The notes under the pieces: generated by a model
Told to the model about the DNA's origin: nothing
What the model saw: the letters and a program-made list of their open reading frames with translations, nothing else
Databases searched by the model: none
Translations under genes and position numbers: made by a program
Assembly: GCF_000069185.1 (NCBI RefSeq)
Contig: NC_010397.1
Coordinates: 62,001 to 126,000, forward strand
DNA length: 64,000 nucleotides
Source: Mycobacteroides abscessus ATCC 19977
GTDB taxonomy: Bacteria; Actinomycetota; Actinomycetes; Mycobacteriales; Mycobacteriaceae
Direction of reading: 5' to 3'
Shown here: piece after piece, positions 23,847 through 34,266 of the stretch
Layout of the letters: each line of letters opens with the position of its first letter
Numbering within the stretch: the first letter of the stretch is position 1

Positions 23847-24763
23847 CAGTAGCCAGCCGCTGCCTTGGCGGCGGGCGACGTACTCAGGTACGCGACTGCC
23901 TGTGCGGTGCTGCCCACCTGGTCGGGTGAGAAGCCCGGACGCATGAACTCAAGAGCCGACTTGCCCAGCTCGCGCCACCGCAGGAAAGCGCCCCGCTTCA
24001 TGGCCTTGTTCATCTGGCGCAGCACGCCGAACACTCCGTAGTTGGGCAGTGACGGGTCCTGCCGCACCAGGAACTTGGTGTAGCGCAGCATCACGCCGAC
24101 CAGCAGCATGGTGGCCAGCACGAAGGTCAGCATCATGTGCCCGCGCCGGATCTGGAAGTACCGGGCGACGTCGTATGCGACGCTGCGGTGCTCGACCTCC
24201 TCGGCGCCGTGCCAACGGAACAGATCCACCATCTCCGGGTCGGCATTGAATTTCTCGAAGGGGTGGTTGAGTACCCAGTCGCCGAGAACGGCGGTGAAGT
24301 GCTCGATGCCGGCGATGAGTGCCAGCTTCTCCACCATCACGCGGTAGCGCAGCTTCTCGCTGCGCAGCTCGTTGGTCCGCTCCAGCATGTGTGTGATGTA
24401 TTCGATCTGCGTGAGCGCGGGCCGTACGTCCAGACCGTTCTTCTCCAGGAAATCCCCGAGCACCTTGTGGTGAGTCTCGGCATGCACGGCCTCCTGGCCC
24501 ATGAACCCGATCATGGCTTCGCGGATCTTGTCGTCCTTCACGTAGGGCAATGCGCGGGTGAAGGTGTCGACGAAGGCCCGCTCGCCTTCGGGGAGAAGGA
24601 GATTGAAGGCCGAGATGAAGTGCGACACGATGGGCTCGTTCGGAATCCAGTGCAGCGGCGTGTGGCTGGTGTCGAACTGCACATTGCGCGGCCGCAGCAC
24701 GACCTCGCCCGGCTCGGTGGGTACGACCTGCACGCCCGTGGTGTCAGTTGTGTTGCGCACCAT
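23846..24763 (-). CDS. PF10118-family predicted di-iron protein
   Basis: A 305-residue protein annotated in databases as a 'metal-dependent hydrolase'. It has ferritin-like helices with carboxylate/His pairs: EAVHAETHH (about residue 91), LIAGIEHFTAV (about 150) and AEEVEHRSVAYDV (about 191). Acidic residues at LPEGERAFVDTF would complete a di-iron site. A hydrophobic segment (MMLTFVLATMLLVGVMLRY) suggests membrane association. AAGGAGATC precedes ATG 24763. Coupling to a ferredoxin reductase and an SDR argues for an oxygenase, not a hydrolase. That is inference from context. Confidence 0.82.
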   Translation of the reverse strand: MVRNTTDTTGVQVVPTEPGEVVLRPRNVQFDTSHTPLHWIPNEPIVSHFISAFNLLLPEGERAFVDTFTRALPYVKDDKIREAMIGFMGQEAVHAETHHKVLGDFLEKNGLDVRPALTQIEYITHMLERTNELRSEKLRYRVMVEKLALIAGIEHFTAVLGDWVLNHPFEKFNADPEMVDLFRWHGAEEVEHRSVAYDVARYFQIRRGHMMLTFVLATMLLVGVMLRYTKFLVRQDPSLPNYGVFGVLRQMNKAMKRGAFLRWRELGKSALEFMRPGFSPDQVGSTAQAVAYLSTSPAAKAAAGY

Positions 24764-24783
24764 GATGTCTGATCTCCTTCTTG

Positions 24784-25617
24784 CTACCGACTGATCTTGT
24801 CGCTGAGGCCCCAGAAGAACCTGTTCAGCGCCGGGGCCAGGCGGCTGAAGTGGTACTGCACGTGTGCCTCCGGAGTCACCGGCACAACCGACTTACCCTT
24901 GGCGACGGCGTTGACGATTTCCTTGGCGACCTTCTCCGGGCCGTATCCACGCTTGGCGTACAGGCCCGCTCCCTGCTGTTGCCGCTTGGCCTCGTCCTCC
25001 GGCGAGAGGCCCGAGAACTGGGTGGTGCGAATGATGTTCGTGTTGACGATGCCCGGGCAGATGGTGCTCACCTTCACCTTGTCGCGCGCGAGTTCGCCGC
25101 GCAGCACGTCGGAGAACATGAACACGGCCGCCTTGCTGGTGGCGTAGGCGCCCATCTCGGGGATCGGCGTGTATGCAGCGGCACTGGAGATGTTCACGAT
25201 GTGGCCGCTCTTGCGCTCGGCCATCCGCGGCCCGAACGCGCGACAGCCGTGGACCACTCCGCCCAGGTTGATGTTGAGTACCCGCTGGAAGTCGGTGGAA
25301 GACGTCTCGAAGAACCGGCCGCCGTGTCCGACGCCGGCGTTGTTGATCAGGACATCGGGCACGCCGTGCTTGGCGCACACATCGTCGGCGAAGGCAGTCA
25401 CCGCCGCCTCGTCGGACACGTCCAGCGCGTACGGGTACGCGGACCCGCCGAGCTTCTCGATGAGCCCGACGGTCTCGTTGGCGGTGTCATGGTTGATATC
25501 GGCGACCACGACACGGGCGCCCTGGCGGGCGAAGGCCAGCGAGGTCTCGCGGCCGATGCCGCTGCCGGCCCCGGTCACCACCACCAGGCTGTTGCGCTGG
25601 GCACTGCCGGATGTCAT
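24784..25617 (-). CDS. Short-chain dehydrogenase/reductase
   Basis: Classical SDR of 277 residues. The cofactor site is TGAGSGIG (about residues 15-22), the NNAG motif is at about 92, catalytic Ser in ISSAAAY and Tyr/Lys in YATSKAA. PGIVNTNI follows the active site. The C-terminal extension (FSRLAPALNRFFWGLSDKI) is amphipathic and may bind membrane. GGAGG lies 4 bases before ATG 25617. It is the first gene of the three-gene operon with the di-iron protein and the reductase, preceded by a clear -10 box. It likely acts on an acyl or alcohol intermediate handled by the same complex (inference). Confidence 0.9.
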   Translation of the reverse strand: MTSGSAQRNSLVVVTGAGSGIGRETSLAFARQGARVVVADINHDTANETVGLIEKLGGSAYPYALDVSDEAAVTAFADDVCAKHGVPDVLINNAGVGHGGRFFETSSTDFQRVLNINLGGVVHGCRAFGPRMAERKSGHIVNISSAAAYTPIPEMGAYATSKAAVFMFSDVLRGELARDKVKVSTICPGIVNTNIIRTTQFSGLSPEDEAKRQQQGAGLYAKRGYGPEKVAKEIVNAVAKGKSVVPVTPEAHVQYHFSRLAPALNRFFWGLSDKISR

Positions 25618-25663
25618 GCATCCTCCGAATCCTGCGCACCGCTGCGCTTACGTGATGAAGGAG

Positions 25664-25669
25664 ATTGTA
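25664..25669 (-). promoter_or_regulatory. -10 box of the SDR operon
   Basis: TACAAT on the minus strand, about 47 bases before the start codon. It lies inside a GTGAT...ATCAC inverted repeat (24 bases, 5-bp arms) that could bind a regulator. Confidence 0.5.
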
Positions 25670-26118
25670 AATCACTGCGAGCAGGCAGAAAAAGACGTGA
25701 CGTTCAATACGGGATAGGTGGAGGTTCACCGGGGAAACACGCGTTGACCTTGCTGTGAAGAAGGCGTTGAGAACGTGACGCCATCAGGTGTCGCGCCATC
25801 TAACCACCCGAGTTGGCGTGCGACGGGGTTCCTGACATATCGTTTTGGTTACTTGTCGCGTCGGGGCACGAGATCCGCTGGTCAACGGTGTCCGGTGGGT
25901 GCCTCATCGTCGGAGCCGGATGCTCTTCACGCAAGCGGTTCATCGCCGCGAGCCCACGGAGCAGACGGCCGAGAAGGACGCTACGGACAAGGGCCAACGG
26001 GCCAGCCCCGGGGTACAGCACCACCCCGTGCCGGTCTGTGAGGCACCTTCGAGGAGGGCACGACGGGAGCATCCAGGCGATGCGCCCGGGCAGGCCCTGG
26101 AGACGAGACGAGCAGCCC
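25670..26118. other. Intergenic region upstream of gltB
   Basis: About 450 bases without a convincing gene. The gltB frame is open back to 25813, but that stretch has no family similarity. TTGACC at 25743 and other partial promoter words are present, yet I cannot fix a start site or a nitrogen-regulator box. No riboswitch fold was recognised. Confidence 0.4.
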
Positions 26119-29100
26119 ATGCCACACCCCGCGACCGGGCTTTACAACCCGGCATACGAGCACGATTCGTGCGGTGTCGCCATGGTCGTGGATATGCACG
26201 GCCGGCGCAGCCGCGACATCGTGGACAAGGCCATCACCGCACTGCTGAACCTGGAGCACCGTGGTGCCGCGGGAGCCGAGCCGAACAGCGGCGACGGCGC
26301 CGGAATCATGCTGCAGATTCCCGACAAGTTCTTCCGTGCTGTCCTGGCCGAACAGGGAAGCTTCGAGCTACCCGCCGAGGGCAGCTACGCGTCCGGTATC
26401 GCCTTCCTGCCGCAGGGGTCCAAGGACGCCGCCACAGCGTGCGAGGCCGTCGAGAAGATCGTCGAGGCAGAGGGTTTGACGGTCCTGGGTTGGCGTGAGG
26501 TTCCTCATGACGACTCTTCGCTGGGTGCCCTCGCCCGCGATGCCATGCCCACCTTCCGTCAGCTGTTCATCGCCGGCGCCTCCGGCATCGATCTGGAGCG
26601 GCGCGTCTACGTGGTGCGCAAGCGCATCGAGCATGAGCTGGGCAACCAGGGATCCGGCCGGGGCAGCCTGGGTGAGGAAACCGTCTACTTCCCAAGTCTT
26701 TCCGGCCGCACCTTTGTCTACAAGGGCATGCTGACCACCCCGCAGCTAAGGGCGTTCTACCTTGATCTGCAGGACGAGCGGGTCGAGAGCGCACTGGGCA
26801 TCGTGCACTCGCGCTTCTCCACCAACACCTTCCCGTCCTGGCCACTGGCACATCCCTATCGCCGGGTGGCGCACAACGGCGAGATCAACACCGTCGCGGG
26901 TAACGAGAACTGGATGCGGGCCCGTGAGGCGCTCATCAAGACCGACGTCTTCGGTGACCCGGCCCAGCTCGAGAAGATCTTCCCGATCTGTACGCGCGGT
27001 GCCTCGGACACGGCGCGGTTCGACGAGGCACTGGAACTGTTGCACCTGGGTGGCCGCCCCCTGCACCACGCGGTGCTGATGATGATTCCCGAGGCGTGGG
27101 AACGGCACGAAAATATGAGCGCCGAACTGCGTTCTTTCTACGAATTCCACGCGTCCCTGATGGAGCCCTGGGATGGGCCGGCGTCCGTCTGCTTCACCGA
27201 CGGCACCATCGTCGGCGCGGTCCTGGACCGCAACGGTCTGCGGCCGTCGCGTGTGTGGGTGACCAACGACGGACTTGTCGTGATGGCCTCCGAGGCCGGC
27301 GTGCTGGACCTGGACCCGTCCACCGTCGTACAGCGCACCCGCCTGCAGCCCGGCCGCATGTTCTTGGTGGACACCACCCAGGGGCGCATTGTTTCCGATG
27401 AAGAGGTCAAGGCCGAGCTGGCCGCGGCCGAGCCGTATCAGCGGTGGCTCGAGGAAGGTCTGGTGCGTCTCGAGCAGCTGCCGGACCGCCCGCATCAGCA
27501 CATGCCGCATAACCGGATCGTGTTGCGCCAGCAGGTGTTCGGCTACACCTATGAAGAGATCAACCTGCTGGTGGCGCCGATGGCCCGCACCGGTGCCGAG
27601 GCACTCGGCTCGATGGGCACCGATACCCCGATCGCGGTGCTGTCCAACCGTTCCCGGATGCTTTTCGACTACTTCCAGCAGCTTTTTGCTCAGGTCACCA
27701 ATCCCCCGCTGGACGCCATCCGCGAGGAGGTCGTCACCAGCCTCGGCGGTGTGATCGGTCCCGAGGGTGACCTGTTGCATCCGACGGCCGAGTCGTGCCA
27801 CCAGATCCTGCTGCCGCAGCCGGTGTTGCACAACGACGAGTTGGACAAGCTGATCCACCTCGATCCCGCCGACACGGTCAACGGCCGCGCGCACGGCTTC
27901 TCCAGCCGGGTTATCCGCTGCCTGTACCCGGTCGCCGAGGGCGGTGCCGGACTGCGCACGGCACTCGAGTCGGTGCGCGCGGAGGTTTCCGCGGCCATCG
28001 CCGGCGGCGCCCAGGTGATCATCCTGTCCGACCGTGAATCGGACGACCTGATGGCGCCCATCCCGTCGCTGCTGGCTGTCGCGGCGGTGCACCACCATCT
28101 CGTTCGCGAGCGGTCGCGCACCAAGGTCGGCCTGGTTGTCGAGGCCGGCGACGCCCGCGAGGTGCACCACGTTGCGGCATTGGTCGGTTTCGGCGCCGCG
28201 GCGGTCAACCCCTACATGGCGTTCGAGTCCATCGAGGACCTCATCGACCGCGGTGTGATCACGGGTGTGGATCGCGACAAGGCGATTCGCAACTACATCA
28301 AGGCCGCCGGCAAGGGCGTCCTCAAGGTGATGTCCAAAATGGGCATCTCCACGCTGGCCTCCTACACCGGTGCTCAGCTGTTCCAGGCCATCGGCCTGTC
28401 GCAGGAGCTGCTCGACGAATACTTCACCGGATTGGCCTGCCCCACCGGCGGTATCGGCCTCGACGAGATTGCCGCCGATGTGGCCTCGCGACACAACCTG
28501 GCCTTCCTGGACCGCCCCGAGGAGTGGGCGCATCGCGAGCTGGAGGTCGGCGGCGAGTACCAGTGGCGCCGTGAGGGCGAATACCACCTGTTCAACCCGG
28601 ACACGGTCTTCAAGCTGCAGCACTCCACTCGCACCGGCCAGTACTCGGTGTTCAAGGAGTACACCCAGCTGGTCGACGACCAGAGCGAGCGGATGGCCTC
28701 GCTGCGCGGTCTGCTGAAGTTCAAGACCGGTGTGCGCCCACCTGTTCCACTGGACGAGGTGGAGCCCGCCAGCGAGATTGTGAAGCGCTTCTCGACCGGT
28801 GCGATGAGCTTTGGCTCCATCTCCGCCGAGGCGCACGAGACGCTGGCCATCGCGATGAACCGCTTGGGCGGACGGTCGAACTCCGGTGAGGGCGGCGAGG
28901 ATCCACGCCGGTTCACCCCGGACGAGAACGGCGACTGGCGCCGCAGTGCCATCAAGCAGGTGGCCTCCGGCCGGTTCGGCGTCACCTCGCACTACCTGAG
29001 CAACTGCACCGATATCCAGATCAAGATGGCTCAGGGAGCCAAGCCCGGCGAGGGCGGCCAGCTTCCCGCGCACAAGGTGTACCCGTGGGTGGCCGAGGTC

Positions 29101-30714
29101 CGGCACTCCACTCCGGGCGTGGGTCTGATCTCCCCTCCCCCGCACCACGACATCTACTCGATCGAGGACCTGGCGCAGCTGATCCACGATCTGAAGAACT
29201 CCAACCCGCAGGCACGCATCCACGTGAAGCTGGTGTCGGAGAACGGTGTTGGCACGGTGGCCACGGGGGTTTCCAAGGCCCATGCCGACGTGGTGCTTAT
29301 TTCCGGCCACGACGGTGGAACCGGCGCCACCCCGCTGACGTCCATGAAACATGCGGGCGCGCCGTGGGAGCTCGGCTTGGCCGAGACGCAGCAGACGCTA
29401 TTGCTCAATGGTCTGCGTGACCGCATCGTCGTGCAGGTCGATGGCCAACTCAAGACCGGCCGCGACGTGATGATCGCGATGCTGCTCGGCGGCGAGGAGT
29501 TCGGTTTTGCGACCGCTCCGCTGGTGGTCTCCGGCTGCATCATGATGCGGGTGTGTCACCTGGACACCTGCCCGGTGGGCGTGGCCACGCAGAACCCGGT
29601 GCTGCGGCAGCGGTTCAACGGCAAGCCCGAGTTCGTGGAGAACTTCTTCCTGTTCATCGCCGAAGAGGTGCGCGAGCTCATGGCCGAACTCGGCTTCCGC
29701 ACCGTCAACGAGGCGGTGGGCCAGGTCGGTGCGCTGGACATCGAACGCGCGGTGGCGCACTGGAAGGCCAGCAAGATCGATCTGACCCCGGTGTTGACCG
29801 AGCCCGAGTCGGCGTTCATGAACCAGGACCTGTACTGCAGCGGCTCGCAGGATCACGGCCTGGAGAAGGCGCTGGATCAGCAGCTCATCGTGATGAGCCG
29901 CGAGGCACTCGACCACGGCACCCCGGTGAAGTTCGAGACGCTGATCACCAACGTCAACCGGACAGTCGGCACCATGCTGGGCCACGAGGTCACCAAAGCC
30001 TATGGCGGAGAAGGCCTGCCCGACGACACCATCGATATCACGTTCACCGGGTCCGCCGGCAACAGCTTTGGCGCGTTTGTCCCGCGCGGCATCACGCTGC
30101 GGCTGTTCGGCGATGCCAACGACTACGTGGGCAAGGGATTGTCCGGTGGACACATCGTGGTGCGCCCGTCCCGCGAGGCGCCGGAAGGCTTTGTGGCCGA
30201 GAAGAACATCATCGGCGGCAATGTGATTCTGTTCGGTGCCACCAGCGGTGAGGCCTTCCTCAACGGCGTGGTCGGTGAGCGGTTCGCGGTCCGAAACTCC
30301 GGGGCTGCGGCCGTCGTCGAAGGTGTGGGCGACCACGGCTGCGAGTACATGACCGGCGGCACCGTGGTGGTGCTCGGCCCGACGGGCCGCAACTTCGCGG
30401 CAGGCATGTCGGGCGGCGTGGCCTATGTCTACGACCCGGACAAGCGGTTGATGGACAACCTCAACGACGAGATGGTGGATCTGGACGCACTGGATCCGGA
30501 CGATCAGCAGGTGCTGCGCAGCCTCATCGAGAAGCACGTGGCGGCGACCGACTCTGCTGTCGGACAACGCATTCTGGCCGACTGGAGCGGCCACAGCGAC
30601 TCCTTTGTCAAGGTGATGCCTCGCGACTACCGTCGCGTCCTGGAGGCCATCGCCGACGCGGAGCTGACCGGAGGCGATGTGAACGAAGCGATCATGGCGG
30701 CTGCTCGTGGGTGA
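26119..30714 (+). CDS. gltB: Glutamate synthase large subunit (GltB)
   Basis: The NADPH-GOGAT alpha subunit, 1531 residues, makes glutamate from 2-oxoglutarate and the ammonia of glutamine. The class II amidotransferase nucleophile is Cys18 ([11 protein letters not shown]), exposed after removal of a short propeptide. Then come the glutamine-channel residues, the FMN/2-oxoglutarate synthase domain ([34 protein letters not shown]), the 3Fe-4S cysteines in CHLDTCPVG with the preceding Cys, and the C-terminal beta-helix ([34 protein letters not shown]). ATG 26119 gives the normal N-terminus. It overlaps gltD by 8 bases, which keeps subunits stoichiometric. Cytoplasmic. Confidence 0.98.
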   Translation: MPHPATGLYNPAYEHDSCGVAMVVDMHGRRSRDIVDKAITALLNLEHRGAAGAEPNSGDGAGIMLQIPDKFFRAVLAEQGSFELPAEGSYASGIAFLPQGSKDAATACEAVEKIVEAEGLTVLGWREVPHDDSSLGALARDAMPTFRQLFIAGASGIDLERRVYVVRKRIEHELGNQGSGRGSLGEETVYFPSLSGRTFVYKGMLTTPQLRAFYLDLQDERVESALGIVHSRFSTNTFPSWPLAHPYRRVAHNGEINTVAGNENWMRAREALIKTDVFGDPAQLEKIFPICTRGASDTARFDEALELLHLGGRPLHHAVLMMIPEAWERHENMSAELRSFYEFHASLMEPWDGPASVCFTDGTIVGAVLDRNGLRPSRVWVTNDGLVVMASEAGVLDLDPSTVVQRTRLQPGRMFLVDTTQGRIVSDEEVKAELAAAEPYQRWLEEGLVRLEQLPDRPHQHMPHNRIVLRQQVFGYTYEEINLLVAPMARTGAEALGSMGTDTPIAVLSNRSRMLFDYFQQLFAQVTNPPLDAIREEVVTSLGGVIGPEGDLLHPTAESCHQILLPQPVLHNDELDKLIHLDPADTVNGRAHGFSSRVIRCLYPVAEGGAGLRTALESVRAEVSAAIAGGAQVIILSDRESDDLMAPIPSLLAVAAVHHHLVRERSRTKVGLVVEAGDAREVHHVAALVGFGAAAVNPYMAFESIEDLIDRGVITGVDRDKAIRNYIKAAGKGVLKVMSKMGISTLASYTGAQLFQAIGLSQELLDEYFTGLACPTGGIGLDEIAADVASRHNLAFLDRPEEWAHRELEVGGEYQWRREGEYHLFNPDTVFKLQHSTRTGQYSVFKEYTQLVDDQSERMASLRGLLKFKTGVRPPVPLDEVEPASEIVKRFSTGAMSFGSISAEAHETLAIAMNRLGGRSNSGEGGEDPRRFTPDENGDWRRSAIKQVASGRFGVTSHYLSNCTDIQIKMAQGAKPGEGGQLPAHKVYPWVAEVRHSTPGVGLISPPPHHDIYSIEDLAQLIHDLKNSNPQARIHVKLVSENGVGTVATGVSKAHADVVLISGHDGGTGATPLTSMKHAGAPWELGLAETQQTLLLNGLRDRIVVQVDGQLKTGRDVMIAMLLGGEEFGFATAPLVVSGCIMMRVCHLDTCPVGVATQNPVLRQRFNGKPEFVENFFLFIAEEVRELMAELGFRTVNEAVGQVGALDIERAVAHWKASKIDLTPVLTEPESAFMNQDLYCSGSQDHGLEKALDQQLIVMSREALDHGTPVKFETLITNVNRTVGTMLGHEVTKAYGGEGLPDDTIDITFTGSAGNSFGAFVPRGITLRLFGDANDYVGKGLSGGHIVVRPSREAPEGFVAEKNIIGGNVILFGATSGEAFLNGVVGERFAVRNSGAAAVVEGVGDHGCEYMTGGTVVVLGPTGRNFAAGMSGGVAYVYDPDKRLMDNLNDEMVDLDALDPDDQQVLRSLIEKHVAATDSAVGQRILADWSGHSDSFVKVMPRDYRRVLEAIADAELTGGDVNEAIMAAARG

Positions 30715-32173
30715 CCCAAGCGGCTTTCTGAACCACACCACCCGCGAACTGCCCAAGCGGCGCCCCGTGCCGCTGCGGCTGCTCGACTGGAAAGAGGTCT
30801 ATGAAGATTTCGAGTCTTCGAGACTTCAAATTCAGGCATCGCGCTGCATGGACTGCGGAATCCCGTTCTGCCACAAGGGCTGCCCGCTGGGTAACCTGAT
30901 TCCGGAGTGGAACGACATGGTGTACCGCGGGAACTGGCGCGAGGGCATCGAGCGGCTGCATGCGACCAACAACTTCCCCGAGTTCACCGGGCGGCTCTGC
31001 CCGGCGCCCTGTGAGGCATCGTGCGTGCTGGGCATAAACCAGGACCCGGTGACCATCAAGCAGGTCGAGGTCGAGTTGATCGACAACGCCTTCGAGAACG
31101 ACTGGGTCAAGCCCATTCCGCCCGAGGTGAAGACCGGCAAGAAGGTAGCGGTCGTGGGCTCGGGCCCGGCGGGACTGGCTGCGGCACAGCAGCTCACCCG
31201 CGCCGGACACGACGTCACCGTCTACGAGCGCGCGGACCGGATCGGCGGGCTGCTGCGCTACGGCATCCCCGAGTTCAAAATGGAGAAGCGCCACATCGAC
31301 CGGCGTCTGGAACAGATGCGGGCCGAAGGAACGGTTTTCGAGGCCGGCGTGAATGTCGGAGTTGACATAACGGCGGATCACCTCCGTTCAAACTTCGACG
31401 CGGTGGTCCTCGCGGGCGGAGCGACCGCCTGGCGTGACCTGCCGGTTCCCGGCCGCGAGCTCGAGGGCATCTACCAGGCCATGGAATACCTGCCCTGGGC
31501 CAATAAGGTGCAGCTCGGCGATGATGTCGTGGACGCCGATGGCCAGCCGCCGATCACGGCGAAGGGCAAGCGCGTCATCATCATCGGTGGTGGCGACACC
31601 GGCGCGGACTGCCTGGGCACCGCCCACCGGCAGGGTGCGGCGAGTGTTCAGCAGTTCGAGATCATGCCCAAGCCGCCGGAGAGCCGTTCCGAGCGCGACC
31701 CGTGGCCCACCTACCCGACACTGTTCCGGGTGGCCTCCGCGCACGAAGAGGGTGGCGAGCGGATCTACGCCGTCAACACCGAGCGGTTCCTCGGCGAGGA
31801 CGGCAAGCTCACCGGTTTGCGTGCGCACGAGGTCGTCTTCAACGCCGGCAAGTTCGAGAAGGTGGAGGGCTCGGATTTCGAGCTGGAAGCCGACATCGTA
31901 TTCCTGGCAATGGGATTCGTCGGTCCGGAGAAGCCGGGTCTGCTCGAGAGCCTGGGCGTGGAGTTCACCGAGCGTGGCAATGTGGCGCGCGATGACGCGT
32001 ATGCGACCTCTGTCGATGGCGTGTTCGTGGCCGGGGATATGGGACGCGGACAGTCGCTGATCGTGTGGGCGATTGCCGAGGGCCGCTCTGCCGCTGCCGC
32101 GGTGGACGCGTATCTGACCGGTGAGACGGCGCTTCCGGCGCCGATCAAGCCGACGGCCGCCCCGCAGCGCTAG
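30707..32173 (+). CDS. gltD: Glutamate synthase small subunit (GltD)
   Basis: The NADPH-oxidising beta subunit, 488 residues, passes electrons through FAD and 4Fe-4S clusters to GltB. N-terminal cluster cysteines are in [17 protein letters not shown] and [12 protein letters not shown]. The FAD site is [17 protein letters not shown] (about 146) and the NADPH site is [17 protein letters not shown] (about 287). The C-terminal [17 protein letters not shown] closes the FAD pocket. The GTG start at 30707 lies inside the end of gltB and gives the standard MGDPxGFL N-terminus. Length is normal. Confidence 0.97.
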   Translation: MGDPSGFLNHTTRELPKRRPVPLRLLDWKEVYEDFESSRLQIQASRCMDCGIPFCHKGCPLGNLIPEWNDMVYRGNWREGIERLHATNNFPEFTGRLCPAPCEASCVLGINQDPVTIKQVEVELIDNAFENDWVKPIPPEVKTGKKVAVVGSGPAGLAAAQQLTRAGHDVTVYERADRIGGLLRYGIPEFKMEKRHIDRRLEQMRAEGTVFEAGVNVGVDITADHLRSNFDAVVLAGGATAWRDLPVPGRELEGIYQAMEYLPWANKVQLGDDVVDADGQPPITAKGKRVIIIGGGDTGADCLGTAHRQGAASVQQFEIMPKPPESRSERDPWPTYPTLFRVASAHEEGGERIYAVNTERFLGEDGKLTGLRAHEVVFNAGKFEKVEGSDFELEADIVFLAMGFVGPEKPGLLESLGVEFTERGNVARDDAYATSVDGVFVAGDMGRGQSLIVWAIAEGRSAAAAVDAYLTGETALPAPIKPTAAPQR

Positions 32174-32177
32174 CCGT

Positions 32178-32195
32178 TCTGCGTGTGAGCGCAGA
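32178..32195 (+). terminator. Short hairpin just after gltD
   Basis: TCTGCG and CGCAGA enclose a 6-base loop, starting 4 bases after the stop. There is no T-run, so termination would be weak. Confidence 0.3.
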
Positions 32196-32303
32196 TGTTG
32201 CCGGGCTTGCTCCGGTTCGGTAGCTCGCAACGATGTCAACCCCGATTACCGCAGAGGTTTGCGTGAAGCGGGTGTGACACGTGAGATCGGCAGGAATTTG
32301 CGT

Positions 32304-32309
32304 TATGCT
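32304..32309 (+). promoter_or_regulatory. -10 box for the 46-residue gene
   Basis: TATGCT fits the mycobacterial TANNNT consensus, 42 bases before the GTG start. It implies a short leader with the GGAG ribosome site. Confidence 0.45.
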
Positions 32310-32351
32310 ACTGACCGGTTCTGAAAGCTTGCCGACGCAGGAGATGTCCTC

Positions 32352-32492
32352 GTGCCCAACACACCCGTTACCAAGACATGGGTTGGCCGAATTGCCTGGT
32401 CACTGCTCCGCCACCCCATGAAGAGTCATAGTTTCCCTGCCAAGAACGAGCGACTCATCACTCCCGAAGAGCTTCTGCGCTTCAGCCACTGA
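32352..32492 (+). CDS. Small basic protein, 46 residues
   Basis: An unrecognised short gene between gltD and the secreted-protein gene. GTG 32352 is preceded by CAGGAG at a good distance and by its own -10-like box. The product begins MPNTPVTKTWVGRIAW, is rich in basic and aromatic residues, and ends KNERLITPEELLRFSH. That reads as coding, not random. One amphipathic helix (VGRIAWSLLRHP) may touch the membrane. In the syntenic M. tuberculosis region a short gene (Rv3857c) also follows gltD; whether they are related I cannot tell. Confidence 0.6.
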   Translation: MPNTPVTKTWVGRIAWSLLRHPMKSHSFPAKNERLITPEELLRFSH

Positions 32493-32626
32493 GCGTTGCT
32501 CACGATGAGCGTCGGCGTGTCGGAATGCGGACACGCGCATCATTTTAAGATCGTTATGGACCTGTAACCAGCCGGAGTGTGGGTGGTAGCCGGTGCTGGT
32601 GAGCGCCGGGTGGCCGCTAGGGGGAG

Positions 32627-33418
32627 ATGACGAGGGTGCGTATAGCGGCCAGTGTGCTGGCCGCGGCGCTATGCGGCTGGGCGGGCACTGCGCCGGTGGT
32701 CCGGGCAGAGCCGTCGAGTGCGGTCGGCCTATGCCGGGAGATGCGTGGAGCGTGGGACGAAAGTGCCGCTACCTGCACGCTGATTTCCCGGAACAGCAAG
32801 GGCGCTGATATGACGGCGATCGCCAAATATTCGCCGGAGTTGCTCGATGACCCGGTCATGGGCCCAGCGTTGACCGATAACGTGAGGAAATTTCTGTGGC
32901 AATTTTCGTCCCTGGATGAGGGGTACGTTCGCAGCAGTGAGGCGACGCTGGACTATGTCCGCTATGAGCGGACGCCGACAGACAAGTCGGTGCTGTTCAA
33001 GTACTACACATTCTTCGGTGGCGCAGCCCATCCGAACACCGCGCTGGCAACCTTCACTTTCGATATCCCACGGAGAAGGCAACTGCAGCTCGCCGACTTA
33101 TTTTGTGGGGGAACCGATCCCGGCAAGGTGCTGCCGCCGTATGTGCGCCCGTACCTTCAGAAGAAGATCGATGAACTCAACGCCAACAGGCCGGAGGGTA
33201 ACTCGCCACTGACCGTCGACGAGTTTGAGCCATTGCCCCTGGGAAGCGAGCACAGTCACACGTACGTCGACTCGTATGACGCCTGGGTTTTGGACGGTGA
33301 CTCATTGCTGTTGTTCCTGCCGTCAGTCCGGCTCGGTCCGGTCGGAGCCGGACTCTTCGAGGTCAGGGTCCCGCTATCGACGTTGCAGCCAGTACTTCGC
33401 GAGAGCTGCGCGGCGTAG
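32627..33418 (+). CDS. Secreted DUF3298-like / mannan-binding-type protein
   Basis: Exported protein of 263 residues. The signal peptide RIAASVLAAALCGWAGTAPVVRA is followed by a mature part with two early Cys (LCREMRGAWDESAATC) that probably form a disulfide. The rest matches the RsiV/DUF3298 pattern: YYTFFGGAAHPNTALATFTFD, then LADLFCGG and a C-terminal DSLLLFLPSVRLGPVGAGLFEVRVPLS. Such domains occur in extracellular sensors and in mycobacterial surface proteins of unknown role. ATG 32627 has GGGGGAG immediately upstream. It ends 5 bases before the end of the convergent aminopeptidase gene. Confidence 0.75.
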   Translation: MTRVRIAASVLAAALCGWAGTAPVVRAEPSSAVGLCREMRGAWDESAATCTLISRNSKGADMTAIAKYSPELLDDPVMGPALTDNVRKFLWQFSSLDEGYVRSSEATLDYVRYERTPTDKSVLFKYYTFFGGAAHPNTALATFTFDIPRRRQLQLADLFCGGTDPGKVLPPYVRPYLQKKIDELNANRPEGNSPLTVDEFEPLPLGSEHSHTYVDSYDAWVLDGDSLLLFLPSVRLGPVGAGLFEVRVPLSTLQPVLRESCAA

Positions 33419-33423
33419 TGGGC

Positions 33424-34191
33424 CTAGCCCTGCACCGTCAGCACCTGCGGCCCGTCCTCGGTGATGGCGATGGTGTGCTCGGAGTGCGCGCCGCGTGAAC
33501 CGTCCGCCATCCGCAGGGTCCACCCGTCCGCGTCCACGGTGAGCCGGTCGGTTCCACGACCGAACCATGGTTCGAGCGCGAGCGTGAGGCCCGGCTCCAG
33601 CTTCATCCCCCGGCCGGCCGTTCCCTTGTTGGGCACGTGGGGATCCTCGTGCATGGTGCGGCCCAGGCCGTGCCCTCCGAAGTCGGTGTTGATCCGGTAC
33701 CCGGCGCCCTCTGCGACGGCAGCCACGGCCGCCGAGATATCGCCGAGTCGATTACCCGGGAGGGCCGCGCCAATGGCGGCATCGAGAGCTGCCCGCGTGG
33801 TGTCGATGAGTCGGACATCCTCGGGCTCTGGTGTCCCGACGATGACACTGACTGCGGAGTCGGCGACCCACCCATCGATGCTCACCGCAAAGTCCATGCT
33901 CAACAGATCGCCGTCGGCAAGCACATAGTCGTGAGGAAGTCCATGCAGCACAGCGTCATTGACGGAAAGGCAGATCACGTTGCGGAATGGGCCGCGGCCG
34001 AACGAGGGGGAGTAGTCCCAGTAGCAGGACACGGCGCCGCGGTCGCTGACCATCTCACGAGCCCGCTGCTCCAGGTCGAGCAGATTGACACCCGGTGCGG
34101 CCAACGACGACAACTCGGCGAGCACGGAGGCCACGAATTCGCCGGTCACGCGCATGCGCCCGATCTCCGCGGGCGACTTCAGCTCGATCAC
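33424..34191 (-). CDS. map: Methionine aminopeptidase, type I
   Basis: Removes initiator Met from nascent proteins. The 255-residue protein has the pita-bread fold. The five metal ligands are visible as Asp in LLSMDFAV (about 95), Asp in WVADSAVS (about 106), His in FGGHGLGRTMHEDPH (about 171), Glu in LALEPWF (about 204) and Glu in GAHSEHTIAI (about 237). There is no N-terminal SH3-binding extension as in MapB. The GTG start at 34191 has a strong AAGGAGG. It diverges from a small XRE regulator, with two identical palindromes between, so this copy is probably regulated and additional to the housekeeping enzymes. Confidence 0.93.
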   Translation of the reverse strand: MIELKSPAEIGRMRVTGEFVASVLAELSSLAAPGVNLLDLEQRAREMVSDRGAVSCYWDYSPSFGRGPFRNVICLSVNDAVLHGLPHDYVLADGDLLSMDFAVSIDGWVADSAVSVIVGTPEPEDVRLIDTTRAALDAAIGAALPGNRLGDISAAVAAVAEGAGYRINTDFGGHGLGRTMHEDPHVPNKGTAGRGMKLEPGLTLALEPWFGRGTDRLTVDADGWTLRMADGSRGAHSEHTIAITEDGPQVLTVQG

Positions 34192-34206
34192 GTGTACCTC
34201 CTTGAC

Positions 34207-34220
34207 GGTATTTAAATACC
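34207..34220. promoter_or_regulatory. Operator copy 1, GGTATTTAAATACC
   Basis: Perfect 14-bp palindrome, identical to the copy at 34235; both are embedded in CGGTATTTAAATACCA. It covers the expected transcription start of map, whose -10 box TACAGT is at 34226-34221 on the minus strand. The XRE protein next door is the obvious binder. Confidence 0.8.
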
Positions 34221-34234
34221 ACTGTAGGGCTTTC

Positions 34235-34248
34235 GGTATTTAAATACC
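34235..34248. promoter_or_regulatory. Operator copy 2, GGTATTTAAATACC
   Basis: The second identical palindrome, 28 bp from the first. It lies just before the TAGAGT -10 box (34254-34259) of the XRE gene, which is 7 bases from its ATG and so suggests a leaderless mRNA. It also covers the -35 zone of map. One protein could thus silence both genes. Confidence 0.8.
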
Positions 34249-34266
34249 AAGACTAGAGTCGGCGCC

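Noticed and set aside
25813..26118. 102-codon upstream extension of gltB
   Set aside because: It lacks similarity to GltB. ATG 26119 gives the normal propeptide and catalytic Cys at residue 18.
26746..29352. 868-codon open frame antisense to gltB
   Set aside because: It mirrors gltB codon by codon with biased composition (many His, Arg, Gly) and has no family features. Long antisense frames are expected in GC-rich genes.
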